Source: JABDAD01 sp964409695 (GTDB taxonomy: Bacteria; Pseudomonadota; Alphaproteobacteria; Rickettsiales; Rickettsiaceae). Taken from it: a DNA stretch of 10,995 bases. Below the pieces are notes generated by a model. The model had not been told where the DNA came from and made no database searches. It saw only the letters and a program-made list of their open reading frames with translations. The DNA is taken from the NCBI GenBank assembly GCA_964409695.1, contig CAYPDX010000045.1, positions 1-10,995 of the forward strand, read 5' to 3'. Both the position numbers and the translations under genes were made by a program. Shown here piece by piece: positions 1 to 5,696 of this stretch. Each line of letters opens with the position of its first letter. Within the stretch, counting starts at the first letter, position 1.

Positions 1-54
1 CGTGAAGGTGGTAGAACTGTTGGCGCTGGTGTTGTAGCTAAAATTTTAGTTTAA
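1..54 (+). CDS. tuf: Elongation factor Tu, C-terminal end (partial)
   Basis: Only the last 17 codons and the TAA stop lie in the window. They read REGGRTVGAGVVAKILV, the nearly invariant end of bacterial EF-Tu (domain III, REGGRTVGAGVV). EF-Tu is the GTPase that delivers aminoacyl-tRNA to the ribosomal A site in the cytoplasm. Its GTPase domain lies outside the window, so nothing can be said about it. The gene sits directly upstream of rpsJ, as tufA does at the end of the str operon (rpsL-rpsG-fusA-tuf) in many bacteria, but whether fusA precedes it here cannot be seen. The 75-base spacer to rpsJ carries a strong hairpin that may separate or process the two transcripts. Confidence 0.95.
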   Translation, partial: REGGRTVGAGVVAKILV

Positions 55-64
55 TTAATTTTTG

Positions 65-104
65 AGGCCTGTGTTTAAGTGGAAAACTATTTAAATACAG
101 GCCT
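65..104 (+). promoter_or_regulatory. Long hairpin between tuf and rpsJ
   Basis: Arms 65-78 and 91-104 (AGGCCTGTGTTTAA against TTAAATACAGGCCT) pair over 14 positions with one G-U. The pairing continues inward through 79-82 and 87-90 (two more G-U pairs) to an AAAA tetraloop at 83-86, giving about 18 pairs. No run of T follows on either strand (AGCTGTTTAG after the + strand arm), so it is not a canonical intrinsic terminator. It ends 25 bases before the rpsJ start. Possible roles are a 3' end or stabiliser for the tuf message, an RNase III site, or a leader element of the S10 operon. The structure is seen; the role is inferred. Confidence 0.75.
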
Positions 105-129
105 AGCTGTTTAGAAATTGAAGGCAAAA

Positions 130-453
130 ATGAATAACCAAAAAATAAGAATAAGACTTAAATCATTCGATCATAAATTACTTGATCATGCTGCTAGAGA
201 CATCGTCGGTACTATTAAACGTACTGGTGCTGATGTTAGTGGTCCAATGCCTCTTCCGAGAGATATTGAGAAATTTACAGTAATTAGATCTCCTCACGTG
301 TACAAGAAGTCACGCGAGCAGTTTGAAATTAGGACTCAAAAAAGAGTTATTATAATCAGCTTTCCAACACCTCAAACTGTTGATGCTTTAATGAAAGTTG
401 ATCTACCTGCTGGTGTTGAAGCTGAAATTAAGCTAGTGGGAGAAGGGAAATGA
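130..453 (+). CDS. rpsJ: 30S ribosomal protein S10
   Basis: S10 (uS10) is a 30S head protein that binds 16S rRNA and, as NusE, joins NusB in transcription antitermination. The product is 107 residues, against about 102-105 usual for the family. It starts MNNQKIRIRLKSFDHKLLD, matching the family N terminus (QKIRIRLKAFDH), and keeps PHVYKKSREQFEIRTQKR at 55-72 and PTPQTVDALMKV at 79-90. The family usually has RTHKR where this has RTQKR. I chose ATG 130 rather than the in-frame TTG at 118, because the TTG adds four residues (MKAK) outside the family alignment and GAAGG at 120-124 is well spaced for ATG 130. Its stop overlaps the rplC start in an ATGA, so the two are probably translationally coupled. 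It is the first gene of the S10 block. Confidence 0.97.
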   Translation: MNNQKIRIRLKSFDHKLLDHAARDIVGTIKRTGADVSGPMPLPRDIEKFTVIRSPHVYKKSREQFEIRTQKRVIIISFPTPQTVDALMKVDLPAGVEAEIKLVGEGK

Positions 454-1082
454 GAACGGGTTTAATTCTAGAAAAATTAGGTTCAACTTCACGATTTAGT
501 GATGATGGCGTAAGGATTGAGGTAACTCTCCTTAAAATGCAAAAATGTAATGTGATGACTCATAGAACCATTGAAGCAAACGGATATGAAGCAATTGTTC
601 TTGCTTATGGAGCTGTGAAAGCTAATAGAGTTACAAAGCCTATGAAAAAGGTTTTTGAAAATGCTAACTTAGAAGCTAGAAAGATTGTAAAAGAATTTAG
701 AGTGTCAAGCGACAACATGCCAGAAATTGGTTCTGAATTAAATGTTGACCATTTCGAAGTTGGTCAATATGTTGATGCAATTGGTACTTCTATCGGTAAA
801 GGTTTCGCTGGTGTTATGAAGAGACATAACTTTAGAGGCTTAGAAGCAACTCATGGTGTTTCTGTTTCTCATAGGTCTCATGGTTCTACTGGTGGAAGAC
901 AAGATCCAGGCCGTGTTTTCAAAGGAAAGAAAATGGCGGGCCATCTTGGTGCTAGAAGAGTCACTGTGCAAAACATAGAAGTTGTTGATGTACAGGCTGA
1001 CAATAGAATATTGGTTGTGAAGGGAAGTGTTCCCGGAGCTAAAGGTAGCGTCGTCTTTTTAAAAGACGCAGTTAAGAAATAG
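450..1082 (+). CDS. rplC: 50S ribosomal protein L3
   Basis: L3 (uL3) is an early 23S rRNA-binding protein whose long extension reaches towards the peptidyl transferase centre. The product is 210 residues, the normal length. The family signature SHRSHGSTGGRQDPGRVFKG runs from about residue 140 to 159 and is followed by KKMAGHLGARRVTVQN. Gln151 lies in the GGRQDPG motif and corresponds to the Gln that PrmB methylates in E. coli; whether this organism has PrmB cannot be seen. The ATG overlaps the rpsJ stop (ATGA at 450-453), and a purine-rich ribosome binding site (GGGAGAAGGG, 438-447) lies inside the end of rpsJ. An antisense open frame over its 3' half is a shadow. No anomalies were seen. Confidence 0.97.
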   Translation: MRTGLILEKLGSTSRFSDDGVRIEVTLLKMQKCNVMTHRTIEANGYEAIVLAYGAVKANRVTKPMKKVFENANLEARKIVKEFRVSSDNMPEIGSELNVDHFEVGQYVDAIGTSIGKGFAGVMKRHNFRGLEATHGVSVSHRSHGSTGGRQDPGRVFKGKKMAGHLGARRVTVQNIEVVDVQADNRILVVKGSVPGAKGSVVFLKDAVKK

Positions 1083-1100
1083 GGTATGCAGGTTACAATT

Positions 1101-1721
1101 ATGCAGACTAAATTATACGATCTAAATAAAAAAGAATTAGGCGATATCGATCTTGACCCAGAAATTTTTGGTCTTGAAGTACGTCCTGATATTATCAAAT
1201 TAGTTATTGATTGGCAGCTCGCTAAAAGACGCGCGGGAACCCAGCATACTAAAACCATATCTGAAGTGTCTGGTACTACTAAAAAGCCACATTCGCAGAA
1301 AGGTACAGGTAGAGCAAGGCAAGGTTCTTTAAGACAAGTTCATATGCGTGGTGGTGCCGTGTCTCATGGGCCTCGTCCAAGAAGCTATGATTATGCTTTG
1401 CCAAAGAAAGTTAGAAGACTTGGTTTGATGCATGCATTATCTGCGAAATTTGAGGAAAGTTCACTTATAGTTGTAAAGGATTTGAAATTGAAAACTCCTA
1501 AAACAACAGATGTAAGTGAAAAAATGGCTAAATTTGGTTTTAAGAGTTATTTCTTAATTGATGATGCTGAAGTGAACAAGAATTTTGCTTTAGGATGCCA
1601 GAACCTACATAAAGTAAATGTTGTGCCTCAAGTTGGTGCAAACGTATATGACATAGTAAAGCATGAATGCGTTGTAATTACTGAGTCAGCTCTTACAACT
1701 TTAGTTGCGAGGTTAAAATGA
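1101..1721 (+). CDS. rplD: 50S ribosomal protein L4
   Basis: L4 (uL4) binds 23S rRNA domain I, and its extended loop lines the peptide exit tunnel. In E. coli it also represses the S10 operon, but that leader mechanism is not established in alphaproteobacteria. From ATG 1101 the product is 206 residues and begins MQTKLYDL, which aligns with the family start. The loop motif TKKPHSQKGTGRARQGSLRQ sits at about 60-79, followed by MRGGAVSHGPRPRSYDYALPKKVRRLG. An in-frame ATG at 1086 would add five residues, but its nearest AGGG is one base away, too close to act as a ribosome binding site. AGG at 1090-1092 is eight bases before ATG 1101. The stop overlaps the rplW start (ATGA, 1718-1721). Confidence 0.95.
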   Translation: MQTKLYDLNKKELGDIDLDPEIFGLEVRPDIIKLVIDWQLAKRRAGTQHTKTISEVSGTTKKPHSQKGTGRARQGSLRQVHMRGGAVSHGPRPRSYDYALPKKVRRLGLMHALSAKFEESSLIVVKDLKLKTPKTTDVSEKMAKFGFKSYFLIDDAEVNKNFALGCQNLHKVNVVPQVGANVYDIVKHECVVITESALTTLVARLK

Positions 1722-2011
1722 CAGTTTCGAATTTTGATATTGTACGATTTCCTATCGTAACAGAAAAATCTACAGTTCTAGCTGAGCAGAATAAATATGT
1801 GTTTGCTGTTAATCCTACAGCTAATAAAAATAATATTTCTAAAGCTATCGCTGAAATTTTTTCAGTTAAGGTAGAAAAAGTAAATATAGTAAATCTTAAA
1901 GGAAAAACTAAGAGATTCAAAGGAAGATTAGGAAGAAGAGTAGATCTAAAAAAAGCGATAGTAACGCTTGAAAAAGATCAAACCATTGATTTGACTGGGG
2001 GTATTAACTAA
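1718..2011 (+). CDS. rplW: 50S ribosomal protein L23
   Basis: L23 (uL23) sits at the rim of the exit tunnel, where trigger factor and the signal recognition particle dock. The product is 97 residues, normal for the family. The N terminus carries the DIVRFPIVTEKSTVLAEQNKY motif (residues 7-27), where IVTEKS is the signature. KVNIVNLKGKTKRFKGRLGRR follows at about 54-74 and matches the conserved basic stretch that contacts 23S rRNA. GAGG at 1709-1712 is five bases before the ATG. The gene overlaps rplD by four bases and rplB by one (TAATG), so it is likely coupled on both sides. Confidence 0.96.
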   Translation: MTVSNFDIVRFPIVTEKSTVLAEQNKYVFAVNPTANKNNISKAIAEIFSVKVEKVNIVNLKGKTKRFKGRLGRRVDLKKAIVTLEKDQTIDLTGGIN

Positions 2012-2832
2012 TGGCTTTAAAGCAATATAATCCCACCACTCCATCAACAAGAGGTTTAGTACAAGTAGATAGATCTGGAATTTGGAAGGGTCGTCCGCAT
2101 AAACCTTTAACTGAAGGGCTAAAAAGTACAGGTGGTAGAAATAATTTAGGTCGTATTACTTCTTGGCATAGAGGCGGTGGGCATAAAAAATTATATAGAG
2201 TAGTTGATTTCAAACGTAATAGATTTGATATTGAAGCTGTTGTTGAGCGTATTGAATATGATCCAAACAGAACTTCTTATATTGCTCTTATAAAATACGC
2301 TGATGATAAATATTCATATATTATCGCCCCTCAAAAATTGGCGGTTGGTGATAAAGTCATTACAAGTGAAAAAGCTGATATTAAATTTGGCAATTGTATG
2401 CCACTAAGAGCTATTCCAGTTGGAACACAAGTTCATAATATTGAAATGAAACCTGGAAAAGGTGGTCAAATAGCTAGATCAGCAGGTGCTTATGCGCAAT
2501 TAGCTGGTAAAGATAATGGTTATGCTCAAATAAAATTAAGATCAGGCGAGCTAAGAGTTGTTCCCCTAGAATGTGTGGCAACTATTGGTGTAGTTTCAAA
2601 TGCAGAACATCAAAATGAAACAATCGGAAAAGCTGGTAGAAGTAGGTGGCTTGGAAGAAGACCTGTTGTTAGAGGTGTTGCAATGAATCCAATCGATCAC
2701 CCGCATGGTGGTGGTGAGGGTAAAACATCAGGTGGTAGACATCCGTGTACTCCATGGGGTAAACCAACTAAAGGTAAGAAGACACGTAAGAATAAGACGA
2801 CTGGTAAATATATTATTAAACGTAGAAAGTAA
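2011..2832 (+). CDS. rplB: 50S ribosomal protein L2
   Basis: L2 (uL2) is one of the most conserved 50S proteins. It is needed for subunit association and lies near the peptidyl transferase centre. The product is 273 residues, close to the usual 272-278. It has the GGRNNLGRITSWHRGGGHKK segment (41-60), an OB-fold/SH3-like RNA-binding core, and the C-terminal signature NPIDHPHGGGEGKTSGGRHP (226-245). His230 appears to correspond to the functionally important His229 of E. coli. Cys246 follows GGRHP, where Val is usual in my recollection of the family. The start overlaps the rplW stop by one base (TAATG), and a GGGGG stretch upstream serves as ribosome binding site. Confidence 0.98.
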   Translation: MALKQYNPTTPSTRGLVQVDRSGIWKGRPHKPLTEGLKSTGGRNNLGRITSWHRGGGHKKLYRVVDFKRNRFDIEAVVERIEYDPNRTSYIALIKYADDKYSYIIAPQKLAVGDKVITSEKADIKFGNCMPLRAIPVGTQVHNIEMKPGKGGQIARSAGAYAQLAGKDNGYAQIKLRSGELRVVPLECVATIGVVSNAEHQNETIGKAGRSRWLGRRPVVRGVAMNPIDHPHGGGEGKTSGGRHPCTPWGKPTKGKKTRKNKTTGKYIIKRRK

Positions 2833-2847
2833 GGTTTAGGTAAATCT

Positions 2848-3126
2848 ATGGCAAGATCACTTTGGAAAGGACCGTTTGTAGATGGCTATATGCTAGCAAA
2901 AGTCCAAAAGCTTGTAGAATCGGGAAAAAGTGAAATAATTAAAACCTGGTCAAGGCGTTCAACAATACTACCTATGTTTGTAGGTTTTACTTTTTCTGTG
3001 CATAATGGGAATAAATTTATTCCTGTATCGGTTACAGAGGAAATGGTTGGAAGAAAATTAGGTGAATTTTCTCCTACTAGAACATACTATGGGCATGGTG
3101 CAGATAAAAAAGTAAAGAGAAAGTAG
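2848..3126 (+). CDS. rpsS: 30S ribosomal protein S19
   Basis: S19 (uS19) is a 30S head protein that complexes with S13 and faces the A-site tRNA and bridge B1a. The product is 92 residues, the family norm. It begins MARSLWKGPFVDGYML and contains IKTWSRRSTILPMFVG (31-46). The signature VGRKLGEFSPTRTYYGHG lies at 67-84, before a basic tail (KKVKRK). The gene is 15 bases after rplB with AGGT upstream of the ATG, and two bases ahead of rplV. It shows nothing odd in length or motif content. Confidence 0.97.
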   Translation: MARSLWKGPFVDGYMLAKVQKLVESGKSEIIKTWSRRSTILPMFVGFTFSVHNGNKFIPVSVTEEMVGRKLGEFSPTRTYYGHGADKKVKRK

Positions 3127-3128
3127 TT

Positions 3129-3488
3129 ATGTCTCAAAATAGAAATATAGTAAAAGCTTCAGCAAGATTGCTTCGTGTCAGTCCAAGAAAACTGAACCTG
3201 GTTGCTGCTAGTATAAGAAACTCGAAGGTTTCAGAAGCTTTAATTCAGCTTACTTTTTCTAGAAAAAGAATTTCTGGTGATGTAAGTAAATGTTTACGCT
3301 CTGCAATTGCAAATGCTGAAAATAATTTTGGAATGGATATAGACAATTTAGTTGTTACATCCGCCACTGTGGGTAAAGCTCTTGTAATGAAGAGAATGCA
3401 AACAAAAGGTAGAGGAAGAGCTGGAAAAATTTTAAAATTTTTCAGCAATTTATATATCGAAGTAACAGAAGTAGAAGGGAGTAAGTAA
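3129..3488 (+). CDS. rplV: 50S ribosomal protein L22
   Basis: L22 (uL22) binds all six 23S rRNA domains, and its beta-hairpin forms part of the exit tunnel constriction with L4. The product is 119 residues (typical 110-127). RLLRVSPRKLNLVAASIR (13-30) is the conserved N-terminal segment, and CLRSAIANAENNFGMDIDNL (55-74) the central helix and loop. The tunnel hairpin spans about residues 80-103, ending KGRGRAGKILKFFSN. The codons for AGKILKFFS form a near-perfect AT-rich palindrome at 3420-3446. The stop overlaps the rpsC start by one base (TAATG). Confidence 0.96.
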   Translation: MSQNRNIVKASARLLRVSPRKLNLVAASIRNSKVSEALIQLTFSRKRISGDVSKCLRSAIANAENNFGMDIDNLVVTSATVGKALVMKRMQTKGRGRAGKILKFFSNLYIEVTEVEGSK

Positions 3489-4144
3489 TGGGACAGAAAG
3501 TTAATCCAAACGGCTTTAGAGTCGGACCTACTCTTATAAAAAATTGGGATTCAATCCTATATGCTGAAAGAAATTACGGTGATTTAGTAATTCAGGATAT
3601 TAAAATTAGAAGATTCGTTGAGCATGAATGTGCGCAAGCAAATGTTGGTAAAGTTATAATTGAAAGACCGTCGAACAAGAGTGTTATTGTTAATATTCAC
3701 GCTAGAAAGCCTGGTATAATCATAGGTAAAAGCGGTGGAGACATAGAGAACCTCAAGAAAATGATCGGTAAAATGTCTACAGGTGAAGTTTATATAAATA
3801 TTCATGAGATAAAGAAGCCTGACATTGATTCAGCTTTAGTTGCTCAAGGTATTGCTCAGCAGTTAGAAAAAAGAGTTTCTTTTAGAAGAGCTATGAAAAG
3901 AGCTATGCAATCTGCTATGAAGCAAGGTGCTAAAGGTATTAGAGTAAATGTATCTGGAAGACTTGGTGGAGCTGAAATAGCTAGAACAGAATGGTACAGA
4001 GAAGGAAGAGTTCCTTTACACACGTTGAGAGCTGATATTGTATATTCAAAAGCTGAAGCTCATACTACATACGGTGTAATAGGTATTAAAGTCTGGATAT
4101 ACAAAGGTGACTTTGTCGAAAATAAAAGAAAGCATAATAGTTAG
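3488..4144 (+). CDS. rpsC: 30S ribosomal protein S3
   Basis: S3 (uS3) lies at the mRNA entry channel of the 30S head and contributes to the mRNA helicase activity of the ribosome. The product is 218 residues (family about 210-235). It begins MGQKVNPNGFRVG, the family start. A type 2 KH domain covers about residues 38-107, with the GxxG loop GKSG at 80-83. The C-terminal domain includes GAKGIRVNVSGRLGGAEIAR and a VPLHTLRADIVY segment, both diagnostic. A strong ribosome binding site (GAAGGGAG, 3474-3481) sits six bases before the ATG, inside the end of rplV, with which it overlaps by one base. Confidence 0.98.
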   Translation: MGQKVNPNGFRVGPTLIKNWDSILYAERNYGDLVIQDIKIRRFVEHECAQANVGKVIIERPSNKSVIVNIHARKPGIIIGKSGGDIENLKKMIGKMSTGEVYINIHEIKKPDIDSALVAQGIAQQLEKRVSFRRAMKRAMQSAMKQGAKGIRVNVSGRLGGAEIARTEWYREGRVPLHTLRADIVYSKAEAHTTYGVIGIKVWIYKGDFVENKRKHNS

Positions 4145-4153
4145 GTTGATATC

Positions 4154-4564
4154 ATGTTAAGTCCTAAAAAACAAAAATTTAGAAAAGCTCATAAAGGTAG
4201 GGTTCCAGCTAAAGCTAAAGCAGGAACAACTTTGGCCTTCGGAGATTACGGTCTAAAATCACTTGATATGGAAAGAGTGACAGCAAGACAAATTGAAGCG
4301 GCAAGACGTGCTGCGACAAGGCACATGAAACGTCAAGGTAAATTATGGATTAAAATATTTCCAGATCTACCTGTGTCAAAAAAACCTGCAGAAGTAAGGA
4401 TGGGTAAAGGTAAGGGGTCGCCAGAATATTTTGCTGTAAGAGTTTCACCTGGAAGAATTCTATTCGAGGTTAATGGTGTAACTGATGAAGTTGCAATTAG
4501 AGCTTTGGAATTAGCGAGTGACAAGTTACCTGTTAGAACAAAAATAGTAAGAAGATATGAGTAA
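4154..4564 (+). CDS. rplP: 50S ribosomal protein L16
   Basis: L16 (uL16) helps form the A-site tRNA pocket and is a late-assembling 50S protein. The product is 136 residues, exactly typical. It begins MLSPKKQKFRKAHKGR and has the signature RMGKGKGSPEYFAVRVSPGR (82-101), which is diagnostic for the family. TARQIEAARRAATRHMKRQG (43-62) is the conserved helix. The gene is nine bases after rpsC. Its last eight bases overlap the start of rpmC, the longest overlap in the cluster. Confidence 0.97.
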   Translation: MLSPKKQKFRKAHKGRVPAKAKAGTTLAFGDYGLKSLDMERVTARQIEAARRAATRHMKRQGKLWIKIFPDLPVSKKPAEVRMGKGKGSPEYFAVRVSPGRILFEVNGVTDEVAIRALELASDKLPVRTKIVRRYE

Positions 4565-4769
4565 GAAAAAAACAAAAAAACCAGTAGCAATCGCAGAATT
4601 AGCGAATGACAAATTGGTTGCAGAAATTTCAACTAGAAAAAAAGAGTTAATGGCTCTTAGATTTAAGCATAAGCTAGGAGAGCTAACAGATAATAGCTTA
4701 TTTAAAAAAGCTAGAAAAGTTATAGCGCAAGTTAGCACTGAGCTTAATAAAAGAAAAAGAGGAAATTAA
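4557..4769 (+). CDS. rpmC: 50S ribosomal protein L29
   Basis: L29 (uL29) is a small two-helix protein next to L23 at the tunnel exit. The product is 70 residues, in the upper part of the usual 60-70 range, with a lysine-rich N terminus (MSKKKTKKP) before the helical core. The conserved segment is ELMALRFKHKLGELTDNSLF (residues 31-50), matching the family pattern of LRFQxAxGxLxN; the second helix ends in a basic tail (NKRKRGN). The ATG lies inside the last codons of rplP (8-base overlap), and the purine-rich AAGAAG just upstream can serve as ribosome binding site. rpsQ follows after two bases. Confidence 0.93.
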   Translation: MSKKKTKKPVAIAELANDKLVAEISTRKKELMALRFKHKLGELTDNSLFKKARKVIAQVSTELNKRKRGN

Positions 4770-4771
4770 GT

Positions 4772-5023
4772 ATGCCTAGAAGAGTGCTATCTGGTGTTGT
4801 TGTAAGCGCAAAGACTGAAAAAACAGTATCTGTAAGAGTCGAAAGACGCTTCAAACACCCAAAATATCATAAGACAATTAAGACGTATAAGAAATATGCC
4901 GCTCATGATGAGTTATCTGCTTGCAAAGAAGGCCAGCATGTTAAAATTATTGAATGTAGGCCTATTTCTAAAACAAAGAAATGGATTATTGTAACTGACA
5001 ATAACTCGACTTCGGCTGAGTAA
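4772..5023 (+). CDS. rpsQ: 30S ribosomal protein S17
   Basis: S17 (uS17) is a primary 16S rRNA-binding protein with an OB fold, needed early in 30S assembly. The product is 83 residues (family about 75-90). It begins MPRRVLSGVVVSAKTEKTVS and has VRVERRFKHPKYHKTIK (21-37), the conserved surface loop. The end of the fold reads ECRPISKTKKW (61-71), the S17 signature region. The short tail (TDNNSTSAE) is variable in the family. It is the last gene before the 304-base gap, and a terminator-like hairpin starts about 60 bases after its stop, so it probably ends the S10 transcript. Confidence 0.96.
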   Translation: MPRRVLSGVVVSAKTEKTVSVRVERRFKHPKYHKTIKTYKKYAAHDELSACKEGQHVKIIECRPISKTKKWIIVTDNNSTSAE

Positions 5024-5036
5024 TTACCGTTATAAT
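5006..5036 (+). promoter_or_regulatory. Possible promoter just after rpsQ
   Basis: A perfect -10 hexamer TATAAT lies at 5031-5036. The best -35 is TCGACT at 5006-5011 (four of six matches to TTGACA) with a long 19-base spacer, overlapping the end of rpsQ. A start near 5043 would give a transcript of roughly 90 bases ending at the hairpin terminator at 5084-5133. In such AT-rich DNA a TATAAT is expected by chance fairly often, so this is weak. Confidence 0.25.
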
Positions 5037-5083
5037 TTGCTTCAGAATAAATTGAAGTAAATCTTTAAATAGAATACATATTC

Positions 5084-5133
5084 AATGGAGTTTTTTAGCT
5101 GTTGGATCTGTAGTTAGTTACGCTCCATTTTTT
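5084..5133 (+). terminator. Candidate intrinsic terminator of the S10 block
   Basis: AATGGAG (5084-5090) and CTCCATT (5123-5129) form a perfect seven-pair stem, followed directly by a run of T (5128-5133). The 32-base loop can fold further through weak pairs around AGCTG and TAGTT, which would shorten the effective loop. Position just downstream of rpsQ and upstream of a TTGACA box fits an end of the S10 operon. The stem is short and the loop long, so efficiency may be partial and read-through into rplN is possible. Confidence 0.55.
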
Positions 5134-5214
5134 AGAGTAAGCAATTTAATTAAATTTATCTAATGCTTTTAAACTAACAAAAATGCTAGCTATTATAGGA
5201 ATAGTCGGTGTTCA

Positions 5215-5262
5215 GGTGGCAAATACTATTATTTAGTTACCTACAAAGGCTTAAAACCTTTG
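5215..5262 (+). repeat. Two adjacent inverted repeats upstream of rplN
   Basis: GGTGGC (5215-5220) can pair with GTTACC (5236-5241), using two G-U pairs. CAAAGG (5244-5249) pairs perfectly with CCTTTG (5257-5262) around a seven-base loop. The right arm of the second overlaps the first three bases of the TTGACA at 5260-5265. No T run follows, so these are not terminators. They could be an operator-like dyad or remnants of decaying DNA; no family is recognised. Confidence 0.4.
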
Positions 5263-5291
5263 ACAAATGCAAAAAAAATGCTATTTATATA
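5260..5291 (+). promoter_or_regulatory. Candidate promoter of the spc block
   Basis: A consensus -35 hexamer TTGACA is at 5260-5265. The -10 is imperfect: TATTTA at 5282-5287 (16-base spacer) or TATATA at 5286-5291 (20-base spacer) are the best options. Transcription would begin near 5295-5300, about 30 bases before the rplN start at 5328. The position matches the well-known S10/spc boundary promoter of E. coli, but the assignment here rests only on the hexamer and context. Confidence 0.5.
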
Positions 5292-5327
5292 GCTCAAAAT
5301 TATACATATTTAAGTGGTTAGGTCTCT

Positions 5328-5696
5328 ATGATCCAAATGCAGAGTGTGCTAGATGTAGCAGACAACTCAGGTGCGAAAAAAGTGATGTGTATCAAAGTTT
5401 TAGGTGGTTCACATCATATGATTGCTAACGTTGGGGATGTTATTGTTGTCTCTATTAGAGAAGCAAAACCTGATGGTAAAGTAAAAAAAGGTGATGTACA
5501 TCGTGCGCTGATTGTTAGAACAAGAACTGGTGTTAGAAGACCAGACGGAAGTGTTATCAAATTTGATGGAAATGCTGTTGTTCTTCTTAATAAACAAGGA
5601 GAGCCTATCGGAACTCGAGTATTTGGTCCTGTAACTAGGGAACTAAGAGCGAAAAAGTTCCTGAGAGTCGTTTCACTCGCGCAAGAGGTTTTGTAA
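5328..5696 (+). CDS. rplN: 50S ribosomal protein L14
   Basis: L14 (uL14) binds 23S rRNA and forms bridges to the 30S subunit with L19; it is also the docking site of the silencing factor RsfS. The product is 122 residues, the invariant family length. It begins MIQMQSVLDVADNSGAKKVM and carries RTGVRRPDGSVIKFDGNAVV (66-85), then NKQGEPIGTRVFGPVTREL (88-106), all diagnostic. AGG at 5320-5322 is five bases before the ATG. It is the first gene of the spc block and follows the gap with the candidate promoter. Its stop overlaps the rplX start by one base (TAATG). Confidence 0.98.
   Translation: MIQMQSVLDVADNSGAKKVMCIKVLGGSHHMIANVGDVIVVSIREAKPDGKVKKGDVHRALIVRTRTGVRRPDGSVIKFDGNAVVLLNKQGEPIGTRVFGPVTRELRAKKFLRVVSLAQEVL

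Larger units (their letters stand above)
5024..5327. other. Non-coding gap between the S10 and spc blocks
   Basis: This is the only stretch of about 300 bases without a gene. I see a TATAAT box at 5031-5036, a terminator-like hairpin at 5084-5133, a very AT-rich stretch (5134-5200), two adjacent hairpins (5215-5241 and 5244-5262), a TTGACA at 5260-5265, and the rplN ribosome binding site (AGG, 5320-5322). I find no tRNA (no GTTC-type T arm), no recognisable small stable RNA, and no reading frame with a ribosome binding site. The rest of the cluster has gaps of 18 bases or fewer. Confidence 0.85.

Noticed and set aside
118..129. TTG start for rpsJ, adding MKAK
   Set aside because: The family alignment begins at ATG 130, which has its own ribosome binding site at 120-124.
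878..1258. Antisense open frame of 126 codons across rplC and rplD
   Set aside because: It is wholly opposite two well-supported ribosomal genes, has no family resemblance, and is a shadow of their codon use. The other antisense frames in the window were dropped for the same reason.
5183..5236. A 17-residue hydrophobic frame (MLAIIGIVGVQVANTII) in the rpsQ-rplN gap
   Set aside because: No ribosome binding site precedes the ATG, and a frame this short is expected by chance in AT-rich DNA. Only conservation in relatives would revive it.
5134..5260. A tRNA or other stable RNA hidden in the gap
   Set aside because: On both strands I find no T-arm sequence, acceptor stem or D-arm pattern, and no tmRNA, signal recognition particle or 6S RNA hallmarks.
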